A stretch of DNA of 8,691 nucleotides, taken from the NCBI GenBank assembly GCA_964387795.1, contig CAYLYP010000109.1, positions 1-8,691 of the forward strand, given 5' to 3'. Made by a program: the position numbers and the translations under genes. This DNA comes from CAYLYP01 sp964387795 (lineage in GTDB: Bacteria; Bacteroidota; Bacteroidia; Bacteroidales; UBA7960). Below, piece by piece: positions 1 through 7,741 of this stretch (the stretch's first letter is position 1; the number at the start of each line of letters is the position of its first letter). The notes beneath the pieces were generated by a model. That model saw nothing but the letters and a program-made list of their open reading frames with translations. It searched no databases and was not told the DNA's origin.

Positions 1-60
1 ACGGACGGTTGCCATGGGTCATGAGTTGAATGCACTGTGCTGCACTGTCGGCCCGGTCCT
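1..60 (+). other. Broken or truncated 5' edge of the giant surface-protein gene
   Basis: The frame of the gene is closed by TGA at 22-24. The +2 frame over 2-52 is open and reads TVAMGHELNALCCTVG. Joined to the downstream frame near 49-52, it would give TVGPGPGDIVKIGNH. The expected order in this family is an NTW motif, then a short variable stretch, then a 'GD.V.IG.H' strand, and the protein's own second module (residues 875-900) follows that order. A one-base loss around 47-55, real or from sequencing at a contig end, would explain the data. The signal peptide must lie left of the window. Confidence 0.45.
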
Positions 61-3000
61 GGTGATATTGTGAAAATTGGCAACCATTTTACTGGAGGAT
101 CAATTCGGAATCATAGAGTCTTTGTTAACGGTAATGTTGATGTAGCTGAATTAATATTTGAAAGAGGAGGGGCTTCTACAAATCCACGATTGACAGTTAA
201 CGACACTACTGTTACTGCTAACTATCATAGGATTTCCGGCACAGGTACTTTAATGTATTATATGGGAAGCACCTCTGCAACAGTTTTGGCTGATTTTGGA
301 GACTTTTCCAATCAGGAAGAAAGTGAATTTATTTATTCCCGCCAGAGTGGTAATCCTCATAATGTCCCCTCCAATATACTTGTGTATCCAAAGTTAAGGT
401 TTGAGGGATCTGGTGTATTCAATATGCCCGAGGCAGATATCCTTGTGAAAAGCAACTTATGGATTATGAGCGGAGGGGCAAATGTAATTATGAATTCAGG
501 GAGTGCGGGAGATATTACAGTATATGGGAACCTTCAATTGGGACAGGCAGGAAATAATAATTATGGGCGGTTGACTTTTCCTGCCACAGGGAATCCGCGC
601 ACAGTGGATGTTAAGGGTGATATTATTATGGTTGGGAATTCAAACCCGTTAATTTCAGTAGCGTCCCCGGGTAATACAAGCCTTGAACATACGCTTATAG
701 CCCAAAACAACATCAAGCATTCGGCAGGGAATATTTATTTATATCATGCCGCCTCAGCCCGTGTAGTGCTAAAAATTGGGGGCACAAACAGTGCTTCTTA
801 TTCAAGGGTAAATGGGAATATCAGCCTGTACAGGATTATCATGGATAAAGGCACCAATGCTGATTCTACATTTACTTTTAACAACTCTGTTACCCTTTCG
901 CATCCATCCAATTTGCCAGTCAAACCCATCACATTCCTGAATGGATGCCTGGTGTTGAACCATCAGGATATTGATGTAAGCCTGTCGAGTGGGGGAGGGA
1001 ATGCTGAGATTGTTGCCACATCGGCACTTGATATTCAGCAGGGCAAGGCGAGGTTAAGCGGTTCAGGTGTAGGGCTCATACTTTCAGGCAGGTTGGGATT
1101 GAGCAATACCGGCCAGTTTTTAGCCAATGGTGCATCAAATAATTATATCCAATATACAAATTCAAACAAGTCGGCTTTATCAATCAGTGATAATGCCCTT
1201 TTGGAAGTAGCTGAATCGATAAAAGGTGCAACCACATTTACCAATGCCAATATCAGGTATTATCAGACAGGGGGTAATGTAAAGGTAGGGACACTTGGCA
1301 GTTCCCTTAATTCACCAACATTTGAAATACGGAACAATAATTCAAGGTTCAGGTTTTTGGGCGGGAGCATTTATATTCTCCGAAAAGGAGAAAACAACCT
1401 TGCATTTTTGGCAGATTCCTGTAATGCAGATGTTGATCCTGCATTGGCGACCATGTATTTTGGAGATGGGACATCTACTCCGGCTTCAACAATTTTTGCA
1501 GTTAACTCAGCGATACCATTTCCGAATTTGGTTTTACAGGGAAACAATGCTTTTACAGTAAGACAGGAATCAAAGCCAATGGTAGTCCTTGGTGATTTTA
1601 CAATTGGTTCAGGCAAGACATATCAAACAAATGCCCTTGATTTTTATCTTCATGGGGATTTGACAAATAATGGGACTTTTACTGCATCTCCAAATAAAAG
1701 TGTTTTTCTCCAGGGGATTACCCAGGTATTGACGGGGACATTAAATTTTCAAAACCTTACAATCCAATCAGATGCACAGGTAGAACTGAATTCCTTATTG
1801 GCAGCATCAATAGGTGTGAATGGCAATTTGAATATCCTATCGGGCAGCCTGATAGATAACGGAAGGGAAATAAGTATTAAGGGGAATATTATCAATAATG
1901 GAACCCATGCAAGCCCTTTAGCAGAGTCGGGAGGTCTTTTATTTAATGGGAGCGGGCTTCAGACCATTGAGGGCACAGGATCATTGGGACGGTTGAAAAT
2001 CAATAATGGTTCTGGCCTGGCATTAGCCTCAGACCATCAAGTAAACAATTCAATTATTTTTCAAAATGGATCAATTAATCTGGGGAGCAGGCTTTTAACG
2101 TTGGATGCAAACTCTGTGCTTGTAGCTGAAGGAAGCCCTTTTAGTGCTTCAAAAATGATATATACAGATGGGACAATGAATGCCTTAGGGTTAAAAAAAG
2201 GTTTCCCGGCCAATGTATTTGATTTCACCTTTCCGGTAGGGTCTGTTGGAAAATACGCTCCTGTAAGGTTTCATGTGGTACAGAACAATGAATCAGGTTA
2301 TATATCTGTTGTACCAGTTAATAGCGAGCTTTCAGCAGCCGTTGGAGCAGGAAGCATTAATCCCAAAGTGCTAAATTACTATTGGAATATTGGTTCCGGT
2401 GGGTTCAATAATCTTCTTTCAAATGTTTATCTTAATTACAATCAGGTAGATATTCGTTCAGGACATGTGGAAGCTGATTATATGCCAGCAAGGTTGATGC
2501 CAGATGGGAATTGGCAAAAAATCCTTGATATCTCATTGGTAGATGAAACAGCAAATGTTATTTCATTTTTAAATGTGCCATCACTTGCTGCTGAATATAC
2601 TGCTGGTTATGGTCTTCCAGACAAGGTGGCTTTATTTACATCCAGGCAGGATGGTAGCTGGAATGACCTCAATACATGGGAATCAGATGACCTTCCCCAA
2701 CCATTAAGTGAGATTCCTTATGGTAGTATTGTTGTAATCAGGGAAGAGGATGAGGTAACAATTTCTTCTGACAACAGGAATGCATATAGGACTGAAATAT
2801 ATGGAAGACTTAATCTTGGGACCACATCCCAGCATGTATTGGGAAAAGTCTCTGGGACTGGTACCCTGGCATTGGAGAGTGGATCCTTGCCTGCAGGAAG
2901 GTATGATGATTTTTTTGCCTGTGGAGGAGGAACAATAGAGTTTGGCGGGACAAGCACCAATTATACGATCCCTTCAAGGGTTGAAAAAGTTAACAGGATC

Positions 3001-4428
3001 AGGTTTACTGGAAGCGGCCAAAGAGTACTCCCTTCATATACTTTACAGGTTTGCGAGCTTTTAGAAATAAGCGGCCAGGCTATTCTTAATAATCTTGAGA
3101 ACAACAATTTAATAAAGCTAAGCGGGGACCTTGTCATGGAAAGCGGGGCAAGGTTTATGGATGGAACAGGGAATGCTTCCATTGAGATGCTCGGCACTTC
3201 TTTGCAAAGCATTAGCGGCCCCTTTGTAGGCAACAGCGGAATTAATAAATTGATAATCAACAATACTGCAGGAGTAGAGATATTATCCGATATTGAGATT
3301 AATAGCAGTCTGGTTTTTACAAAAGGATTACTCAATACCACTTCAACTGCAATGCTACAATTAAATTATGGGGCAAGTTATTCAGGAGAGGGCAACAATC
3401 GTTATGTAAATGGCCCGATGAGGAAAAAAGGTTTTAGTTCATCAGATTTTGTTTTCCCTATTGGAAAGAATGGGATTTATGCACCTGCAGGGCTAAGTTA
3501 CCTTCAGAATCAAAGCAATCTAACTGTTTTTTCAGCCGAATATTTTGATTCCGGACATCCAAATGCTGCTGATATAAGCGAACCACTTGAGAGGGTCAGC
3601 TCATTAGAATACTGGGATATCAGCCGATTGGCAACAACTGCTTCAGGACGGGTTAAGCTATACTGGATGGATGCCCAGCGTAGTATGATTACGCATCCAA
3701 CAGCTTTAAAGGTTGCGCATTTTAATGGATCAAACTGGGAGGATAATGGTTATTTGGGTTGTTATGAGAATGGGAATACAGGTTGGGTAATGTCAGAGGA
3801 TGTAAGCTCTTTTAGTCCTTTTACTTTTGGTGCAATAACGGATTATAATTCCAATCCACTGCCTGTTGAGTTACTGGTTTTCACTGCCTCAAGTAAGGGA
3901 GATTATGTGCGTTTGGATTGGACAACAGCATCTGAAATTAACAACGATTTCTTTACAATTGAAAGGTCTTCAGACATGTTTTCATTTGAGCCTGTGGGAA
4001 TAGTTTCCGGATCAGGGAACTCAAATGTTGTGCTATCATATCAATATGATGACCAGGAACCTTTGGAAGGGGTATCCTATTATCGGTTAAAACAAACAGA
4101 TTTTGATGGTTCCTTCAAATATAGCGAAGTGGTTAAAATCCAGAGATCTGTTATTCTCTCAGAAGGCTTAAATATGTTGGTTTATCCCAATCCTGTCACC
4201 AACAGTTATATAAATGTATCATTATCAGGCTTGTCTTGTAATGAGAATGTTCAGGTAATGTTATTAGATATAACAGGTCGTCAACAATATTCAGGATTTT
4301 TATCAGCAGATGAAAACGGAGTTGTTTCAAACAGGATAGATTTGAACAATGATATGAAAAAAGGGGTTTATATCCTGAGTTTAAGCAGTAGAAAAGGTGT
4401 ATTTTCACAAAAACTCGTAATAAACTAA
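37..4428 (+). CDS. Giant T9SS-exported surface protein with beta-rich repeats, 5' end incomplete
   Basis: The readable frame gives 1463 residues from a GTG, but this is unlikely to be the true start: there is no signal peptide, no ribosome binding site, and a TGA lies in frame at 22-24. The protein is rich in Gly, Asn, Ser and Thr and built from beta-strand repeats. Motifs of the type 'GDLTNNGTF ... G..Q...G ... LTI' occur near residues 538, 614 and 1028. A second 'W-N-D-x-N-T-W' module head lies at 875-881. Two collinear blocks each carry an 'FPVG/FPIG...G.YAP' motif (about 730-745 and 1138-1152). From 1275 (LPVELLVF) to about 1370 is the Fn3-like region common before T9SS tails (SEINNDFFTIERS, YYRLKQTDFDG). 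The last ~85 residues, with YPNP at 1383-1386, form a type A sorting domain. Inferred role: cell-surface or secreted structural or adhesive protein exported by T9SS. No catalytic residues are recognised. Family assignment is firm; biological role is unknown. Confidence 0.88.
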   Translation: MLHCRPGPGDIVKIGNHFTGGSIRNHRVFVNGNVDVAELIFERGGASTNPRLTVNDTTVTANYHRISGTGTLMYYMGSTSATVLADFGDFSNQEESEFIYSRQSGNPHNVPSNILVYPKLRFEGSGVFNMPEADILVKSNLWIMSGGANVIMNSGSAGDITVYGNLQLGQAGNNNYGRLTFPATGNPRTVDVKGDIIMVGNSNPLISVASPGNTSLEHTLIAQNNIKHSAGNIYLYHAASARVVLKIGGTNSASYSRVNGNISLYRIIMDKGTNADSTFTFNNSVTLSHPSNLPVKPITFLNGCLVLNHQDIDVSLSSGGGNAEIVATSALDIQQGKARLSGSGVGLILSGRLGLSNTGQFLANGASNNYIQYTNSNKSALSISDNALLEVAESIKGATTFTNANIRYYQTGGNVKVGTLGSSLNSPTFEIRNNNSRFRFLGGSIYILRKGENNLAFLADSCNADVDPALATMYFGDGTSTPASTIFAVNSAIPFPNLVLQGNNAFTVRQESKPMVVLGDFTIGSGKTYQTNALDFYLHGDLTNNGTFTASPNKSVFLQGITQVLTGTLNFQNLTIQSDAQVELNSLLAASIGVNGNLNILSGSLIDNGREISIKGNIINNGTHASPLAESGGLLFNGSGLQTIEGTGSLGRLKINNGSGLALASDHQVNNSIIFQNGSINLGSRLLTLDANSVLVAEGSPFSASKMIYTDGTMNALGLKKGFPANVFDFTFPVGSVGKYAPVRFHVVQNNESGYISVVPVNSELSAAVGAGSINPKVLNYYWNIGSGGFNNLLSNVYLNYNQVDIRSGHVEADYMPARLMPDGNWQKILDISLVDETANVISFLNVPSLAAEYTAGYGLPDKVALFTSRQDGSWNDLNTWESDDLPQPLSEIPYGSIVVIREEDEVTISSDNRNAYRTEIYGRLNLGTTSQHVLGKVSGTGTLALESGSLPAGRYDDFFACGGGTIEFGGTSTNYTIPSRVEKVNRIRFTGSGQRVLPSYTLQVCELLEISGQAILNNLENNNLIKLSGDLVMESGARFMDGTGNASIEMLGTSLQSISGPFVGNSGINKLIINNTAGVEILSDIEINSSLVFTKGLLNTTSTAMLQLNYGASYSGEGNNRYVNGPMRKKGFSSSDFVFPIGKNGIYAPAGLSYLQNQSNLTVFSAEYFDSGHPNAADISEPLERVSSLEYWDISRLATTASGRVKLYWMDAQRSMITHPTALKVAHFNGSNWEDNGYLGCYENGNTGWVMSEDVSSFSPFTFGAITDYNSNPLPVELLVFTASSKGDYVRLDWTTASEINNDFFTIERSSDMFSFEPVGIVSGSGNSNVVLSYQYDDQEPLEGVSYYRLKQTDFDGSFKYSEVVKIQRSVILSEGLNMLVYPNPVTNSYINVSLSGLSCNENVQVMLLDITGRQQYSGFLSADENGVVSNRIDLNNDMKKGVYILSLSSRKGVFSQKLVIN
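1876..2520 (+). repeat. Internal module, copy A (residues about 614-828)
   Basis: First of two diverged, collinear copies in the giant surface protein. Order of landmarks: IKGNIINNGT (614), LQTIEGTGSLGRLKINN (about 640-657), FTFPVGSVGKYAPV (about 731-744), YYWNI (W783) and DGNW (W826). The same landmarks recur in the same order and nearly the same spacing in copy B. Divergence at protein level is high, so this is an old duplication or a standard family module rather than a recent DNA repeat. Confidence 0.6.
3118..3744 (+). repeat. Internal module, copy B (residues about 1028-1236)
   Basis: Second collinear copy. Landmarks: LSGDLVMESGARF (1028), LQSISG then INKLIINN (about 1054-1077), FVFPIGKNGIYAPA (about 1138-1151), EYWDI (W1193) and NGSNW (W1234). 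The distance from module start to the two tryptophans is 165 and 206 residues, against 169 and 212 in copy A. It leads directly into the Fn3-like region and T9SS tail. Confidence 0.6.
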
Positions 4429-4451
4429 TTGTTTTACTTTTTAATTTGGTT

Positions 4452-4482
4452 AAAGGGTGGAGAAGGTTCTCCACCCTTTTTT
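4452..4482 (+). terminator. Intrinsic terminator after the giant surface-protein gene
   Basis: A perfect 11-bp stem (AAAGGGTGGAG, 4452-4462, with CTCCACCCTTT, 4469-4479) encloses a 6-nt loop and runs into a T tract at 4477-4482. It begins 24 bases after the stop codon. It separates this gene from the next one, which implies independent transcription. Confidence 0.93.
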
Positions 4483-4558
4483 GTATATTTACGAGTGGTT
4501 CATAAAAGATATAATATTAATTAACGTGGTCATAATGGAGATTCCATATTTTTTAGGT

Positions 4559-4566
4559 TATATTTG
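4559..4566 (+). promoter_or_regulatory. Candidate Bacteroidota -7 promoter box
   Basis: TATATTTG matches the TAnnTTTG -7 consensus of the Bacteroidota primary sigma factor at every fixed position and lies 25 bases before the ATG at 4592. It also follows a terminator, as expected for a new transcription unit. The -33 region has only a poor match to TTTG (around 4534-4538), so the call rests on the -7 box and position. Such boxes also arise by chance in AT-rich DNA. Confidence 0.45.
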
Positions 4567-4591
4567 TTAGACAATCCTAAATTTTTTCAAT

Positions 4592-7546
4592 ATGAAATAT
4601 GTTCACACATTTCTAGTGCTTTTATTGAGTGTTCCTATGCTGAGTTTTGGACAGCTATCAGGAACGAGACAAGTCCCTTCTGCAAATTACCCGGGTTTAC
4701 AGGCTGTTGTGGATTCATTGAACAGCCAGGGCGTAGGTTCAAGCGGGGTAAGCTTTATTGTTGCCGGCTCTCAGGTTTTTAATGAGCCTTTCTTGACATT
4801 AACAGCCAGCGGGACTCAAAGTGGGCCTGTTGAGATTAAGTGGGATGAATCGGGAGATAAGCCTATTGTGAATTTTGCGGGCACTGAGGCTGCAAGTGAA
4901 GCAGGAATAAGCCTTTCAGGATCTGACTATATCACTATCAATGGCCTTGATATCCGCAATCCTGATGGCCTGCTTGAATATGGTGTATTAATCAGCAATG
5001 CTGATGAATTAAATGGTGCACATCATAATACAATAAAGAACTGTGTGATTACATTAAACAAAACTAATGTTAACCAAACAGAGGCAGTGAGGGTTTTCGC
5101 CACTACTGCACCTACGAATGCCAGCGGGACAGTCAGTTATAACAGGTTTATTAACAATACTATTTATAATACTGCCTTTGGGTATAATTTTGATGGAAAT
5201 ACATACACAACTCCTTTAATGAGCGTAGGGAATGAGGTAGGTGCTGAAGCAGGTGGTGAAAGCCTTATCTCGGATATCGTATTATGCGGTGTTTATATAA
5301 AAAATCAAAATGGGTTTACATTACACCATACTACTGTCCAAAACCTTACCCAAACTAGCTCAACTACTCCTGCTGCAGTTACTACAACAAGCGGAAACCC
5401 TACAGAGCCCCTTACAAATGCATTTGAAATACACCATAATACCATAAAGGATATTACAAGTTCAGCCACAAGTATTTATGCTTTGTATATGAGTGCAAGA
5501 AAGAGTACTCATAACATCTATAATAATGTGATTAATAATATTACAGCAACCGGAGGAGGTAATAATTCGGCAGATGGGATCCTGATTTTTGGAACCGATA
5601 TTATTGCAAATGTCTATAATAATATGGTTTCTGGTATTGCTGCACCTGCATCGGTAATCACAAACAATGCTGCCACAAGAGGGATTAATGTAAGGACATT
5701 TGGAGCTGCTAATATTTATTATAATACAGTATTGCTTCAATTTACAGCCACAAATCCTGCTCATACTTCAGCCGCTATGTGTGTTTATAATGCAAATAGT
5801 CCTGTTGATATGAGGAATAATATTTTTGTCAATCTTACTACCCTTGCAGAAAACCCGACTGGGTATGCTGCAGCTCTCTATAAAAGCACGCCTGCTGTTG
5901 ATAATATTGCAGCCACTACAAACAACAATATCTATTATGCAGGAGAGCCTTCTGCTAACCATCCAATCTTTTTTGGGTATAATTCAACAACTCCTGCAAT
6001 TGATCAAACTCTGGAAGCTTATAAATTGAGGGCAGGATCTTTTGACCAGGCTTCATTTACTGAAAATGTTCCATTTGTAAGTGTTTCAGATGTTCATATT
6101 CAGCCGCTGGCTACAACAGTTGCCCGGAATAATGGACTTGTAATCGCAACTCCATTTGTTATTGACACTGATATTGATGGGGATCCACGCGACACTGAAA
6201 CACCTGATATTGGTGCTGATGAGATTGCTAATGGTTTCCCTGATGTGGCCCAGAATCCGGAACCTATTGATGAAGCTACAGATATTTCAATTGAGGTTCA
6301 AAATGTTTCATGGGATTATATCTCATCCGTTCAATACCTTGATCCTGTAGCATTCCTAGTTTATAAAAACACAAGTCCTGATTTTCAAGGGATAGAGCCA
6401 TTTGCAGTTGTTCCATTTGTAAGCGGGACCACAGCTTATCAGGCTTTATTCAATGAGGGACTGGGTTTGGAGTATTCAACAACTTACTATTGGAAAGTTG
6501 TTCCTACTCTTGATGTTGCAAATGGACCAGAGGCAGAGAATGTTCCGGTATGGTCATTTACAACCGAAGCACTTGTAATTCCTTATCCCAATACCGCTGA
6601 AAACCCTGTTCCCGAAGATGGTGCAATAGATGTTGATGTTGAGATTGGAAGTCTTGGATGGAGTTTTTCATTGCTTCCAAGCTACACAGCTCCTGCAGGT
6701 TTTAAGGTTTACCTTGGCACTACTGCTGAGCTAACTGAGGATGATATGATAGGATGGGTAGCGTATGATGACCAATTGGTTTCTTTTTCGGCTTCCCTTG
6801 ATGCGGTTAGTCTTGAGTATGAGACTGAGTATTTCTGGAAGGTAGTTCCAAGCGTTGATCAACAATCAGGCCCAGATGCCCAGGATGTAATTGTATGGTC
6901 ATTCACCACTTCTGTTCAGACATTCCCTTACCCCAATCCGGTTGAAAATATGGTGCCTGCTGAAGGTGATACCTTGATTGTAGCTGGTGTGAAATCTTAT
7001 TTATATGATTTTTCATTTGATTTTACTCCAAATCCTATTTATGCTGTTCCGGCAGGTTTTAAGGTTTACGCCTGGGGATCAGATGCTACACCTTCTGAGG
7101 AATACGTGTATGTTGAATATGTTGAAGGGCAAACAGAATATATACTTGCTCAATTTGAGTATTATGAGCTTTTTGCTTACCTGGCTTTTGATGGTTATTG
7201 TAAATGGAAAGTCGTTCCTACAACTGACCCTGAAAGCGGCTATGATACCCCTGATGTTGAAGTTGTTGAGTTTTATTGTCATTATGTTAGTGGAATTAAT
7301 GAAAGTCAAGGTGCTGAATTTAAAGTTTATCCGAATCCATCAAGTGGAATTGTTTATTTTACCCAGCCAATTGAATCGGTTGCAACAATAGAGGTTGTTG
7401 ATTTGAGTGGGAAAGTGCATTATGTTATTCAGGTTTCTCCGTCTGAGACTTCCATCAATCTCTCATCTCTTGAGGATGGGTTATATTTCATCAGGATAAA
7501 AACTGAAAAAGCCATGAGAACAGCTAAATTGTTCATTAAAAAGTAA
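4592..7546 (+). CDS. Secreted right-handed beta-helix protein with three Ig/Fn3-like modules and T9SS sorting domain
   Basis: A complete 984-residue protein. Residues 1-20 are a clear Sec signal peptide (MKYVHTFLVLLLSVPMLSFG, probable cleavage before Q21). Residues about 30-110 form a conserved lead-in seen in many Bacteroidota beta-helix proteins. Residues about 110-470 hold repeated N-rich coils such as HHNTIKNC, NRFINNTIYN, HNIYNNVINNI, NVYNNM and DMRNNIFVNL, typical of a parallel beta-helix (pectin-lyase-like fold). DIDGDPR (527-533) and PDIGADE (538-544) close the helix. Three Ig/Fn3-like modules follow, at about 549-658, 663-773 and 778-895, each with a WKVVP strand. YPNP at 913-916 starts a type A sorting domain that ends at the stop. 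Beta-helix folds often bind or cleave polysaccharide, but no lyase or hydrolase active site is recognisable, so enzyme activity is not claimed. The start is fixed by the signal peptide; there is no Shine-Dalgarno, as is usual in this phylum. It stands alone between two terminators. Confidence 0.93.
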   Translation: MKYVHTFLVLLLSVPMLSFGQLSGTRQVPSANYPGLQAVVDSLNSQGVGSSGVSFIVAGSQVFNEPFLTLTASGTQSGPVEIKWDESGDKPIVNFAGTEAASEAGISLSGSDYITINGLDIRNPDGLLEYGVLISNADELNGAHHNTIKNCVITLNKTNVNQTEAVRVFATTAPTNASGTVSYNRFINNTIYNTAFGYNFDGNTYTTPLMSVGNEVGAEAGGESLISDIVLCGVYIKNQNGFTLHHTTVQNLTQTSSTTPAAVTTTSGNPTEPLTNAFEIHHNTIKDITSSATSIYALYMSARKSTHNIYNNVINNITATGGGNNSADGILIFGTDIIANVYNNMVSGIAAPASVITNNAATRGINVRTFGAANIYYNTVLLQFTATNPAHTSAAMCVYNANSPVDMRNNIFVNLTTLAENPTGYAAALYKSTPAVDNIAATTNNNIYYAGEPSANHPIFFGYNSTTPAIDQTLEAYKLRAGSFDQASFTENVPFVSVSDVHIQPLATTVARNNGLVIATPFVIDTDIDGDPRDTETPDIGADEIANGFPDVAQNPEPIDEATDISIEVQNVSWDYISSVQYLDPVAFLVYKNTSPDFQGIEPFAVVPFVSGTTAYQALFNEGLGLEYSTTYYWKVVPTLDVANGPEAENVPVWSFTTEALVIPYPNTAENPVPEDGAIDVDVEIGSLGWSFSLLPSYTAPAGFKVYLGTTAELTEDDMIGWVAYDDQLVSFSASLDAVSLEYETEYFWKVVPSVDQQSGPDAQDVIVWSFTTSVQTFPYPNPVENMVPAEGDTLIVAGVKSYLYDFSFDFTPNPIYAVPAGFKVYAWGSDATPSEEYVYVEYVEGQTEYILAQFEYYELFAYLAFDGYCKWKVVPTTDPESGYDTPDVEVVEFYCHYVSGINESQGAEFKVYPNPSSGIVYFTQPIESVATIEVVDLSGKVHYVIQVSPSETSINLSSLEDGLYFIRIKTEKAMRTAKLFIKK
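6236..7276 (+). repeat. Three tandem Ig/Fn3-like modules within the beta-helix protein
   Basis: Each module is about 110-118 residues. Modules 2 and 3 open with PYPN followed by '(E)N.VP..G'; module 1 opens with a shorter form (FPDVAQNPEPIDEATDI). Modules 1 and 2 end in WKVVP, a short 'GP.A..V' stretch and VWSFTT (W654 and W769). Module 3 keeps WKVVP but replaces the final strand with VVEFYCHYV and has an acidic, Tyr-rich insertion. They probably act as spacer or carbohydrate/protein-binding domains between the beta-helix and the surface anchor. Confidence 0.75.
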
Positions 7547-7623
7547 GCTCTTTCAGGTTTCCTGTTTTGGTTGGATTATTTTTGAGTTGTTTTCTCAATA
7601 AAACCAAAGAAGTATAGAAAAAG

Positions 7624-7658
7624 AAAGGCCGAAGCCCAATTGAGGGTTTCGGCTTTTT
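7624..7658 (+). terminator. Intrinsic terminator after the beta-helix gene
   Basis: A 10-bp stem (GCCGAAGCCC, 7628-7637, with GGGTTTCGGC, 7644-7653; one G-U pair) has the 6-nt loop AATTGA. It is extended by A residues at 7624-7626 opposite the T tract at 7654-7658. It ends transcription about 80 bases after the stop codon. Confidence 0.92.
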
Positions 7659-7683
7659 ATGTTAAAGGAATTTTATTATTGAA

Positions 7684-7727
7684 TGACATATTGACAGCGA
7701 AAACCTGATTTATTATGACAATATGAC
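7684..7727 (+). promoter_or_regulatory. Four phased TGAC motifs upstream of hsp20, possible operator
   Basis: TGAC occurs at 7684, 7692, 7716 and 7724. This makes two TGAC-N4-TGAC direct repeats whose starts are 32 bases apart, about three helical turns. The array overlaps the possible promoter hexamers of hsp20. Direct repeats of this form can bind a regulator, but no known consensus (such as CIRCE of HrcA) matches, and the motif is short. No regulator gene is in the window. Confidence 0.3.
7691..7719 (+). promoter_or_regulatory. Possible hsp20 promoter (TTGACA, 17 bases, TATGAC)
   Basis: TTGACA at 7691-7696 and TATGAC at 7714-7719 have the 17-base spacing of a generic sigma-70 promoter and lie in the gap between the upstream terminator and hsp20. 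Transcription would begin near 7726, giving a leader of about 115 bases. The caveat is that the Bacteroidota primary sigma factor usually prefers TTTG/TAnnTTTG rather than TTGACA/TATAAT, and the same bases form part of the TGAC array. Confidence 0.3.
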
Positions 7728-7741
7728 TGAAAAACCATGGG

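Noticed and set aside
2961..3341. Long minus-strand open frame (126 codons) opposite the giant surface gene
   Set aside because: It lies antisense to strongly conserved coding sequence, shows no domain of its own, and reflects the codon bias of the plus-strand gene.
4535..4570. Short plus-strand frame before the beta-helix gene that could be a leader peptide
   Set aside because: Only 11 codons, it overlaps the candidate -7 box so would lie partly upstream of transcription, and there is no ribosome site.
7005..7391. Plus-strand 128-codon frame overlapping the end of the beta-helix gene
   Set aside because: Out-of-frame shadow: Leu/Ile/Met-rich translation of the codons of the real gene, without start signal or recognisable domain.
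4592..7546. Annotating the beta-helix protein as a pectate or polysaccharide lyase
   Set aside because: The fold is suggested by the repeats, but no catalytic or calcium-binding motif of a lyase family can be recognised, so only the fold is claimed.
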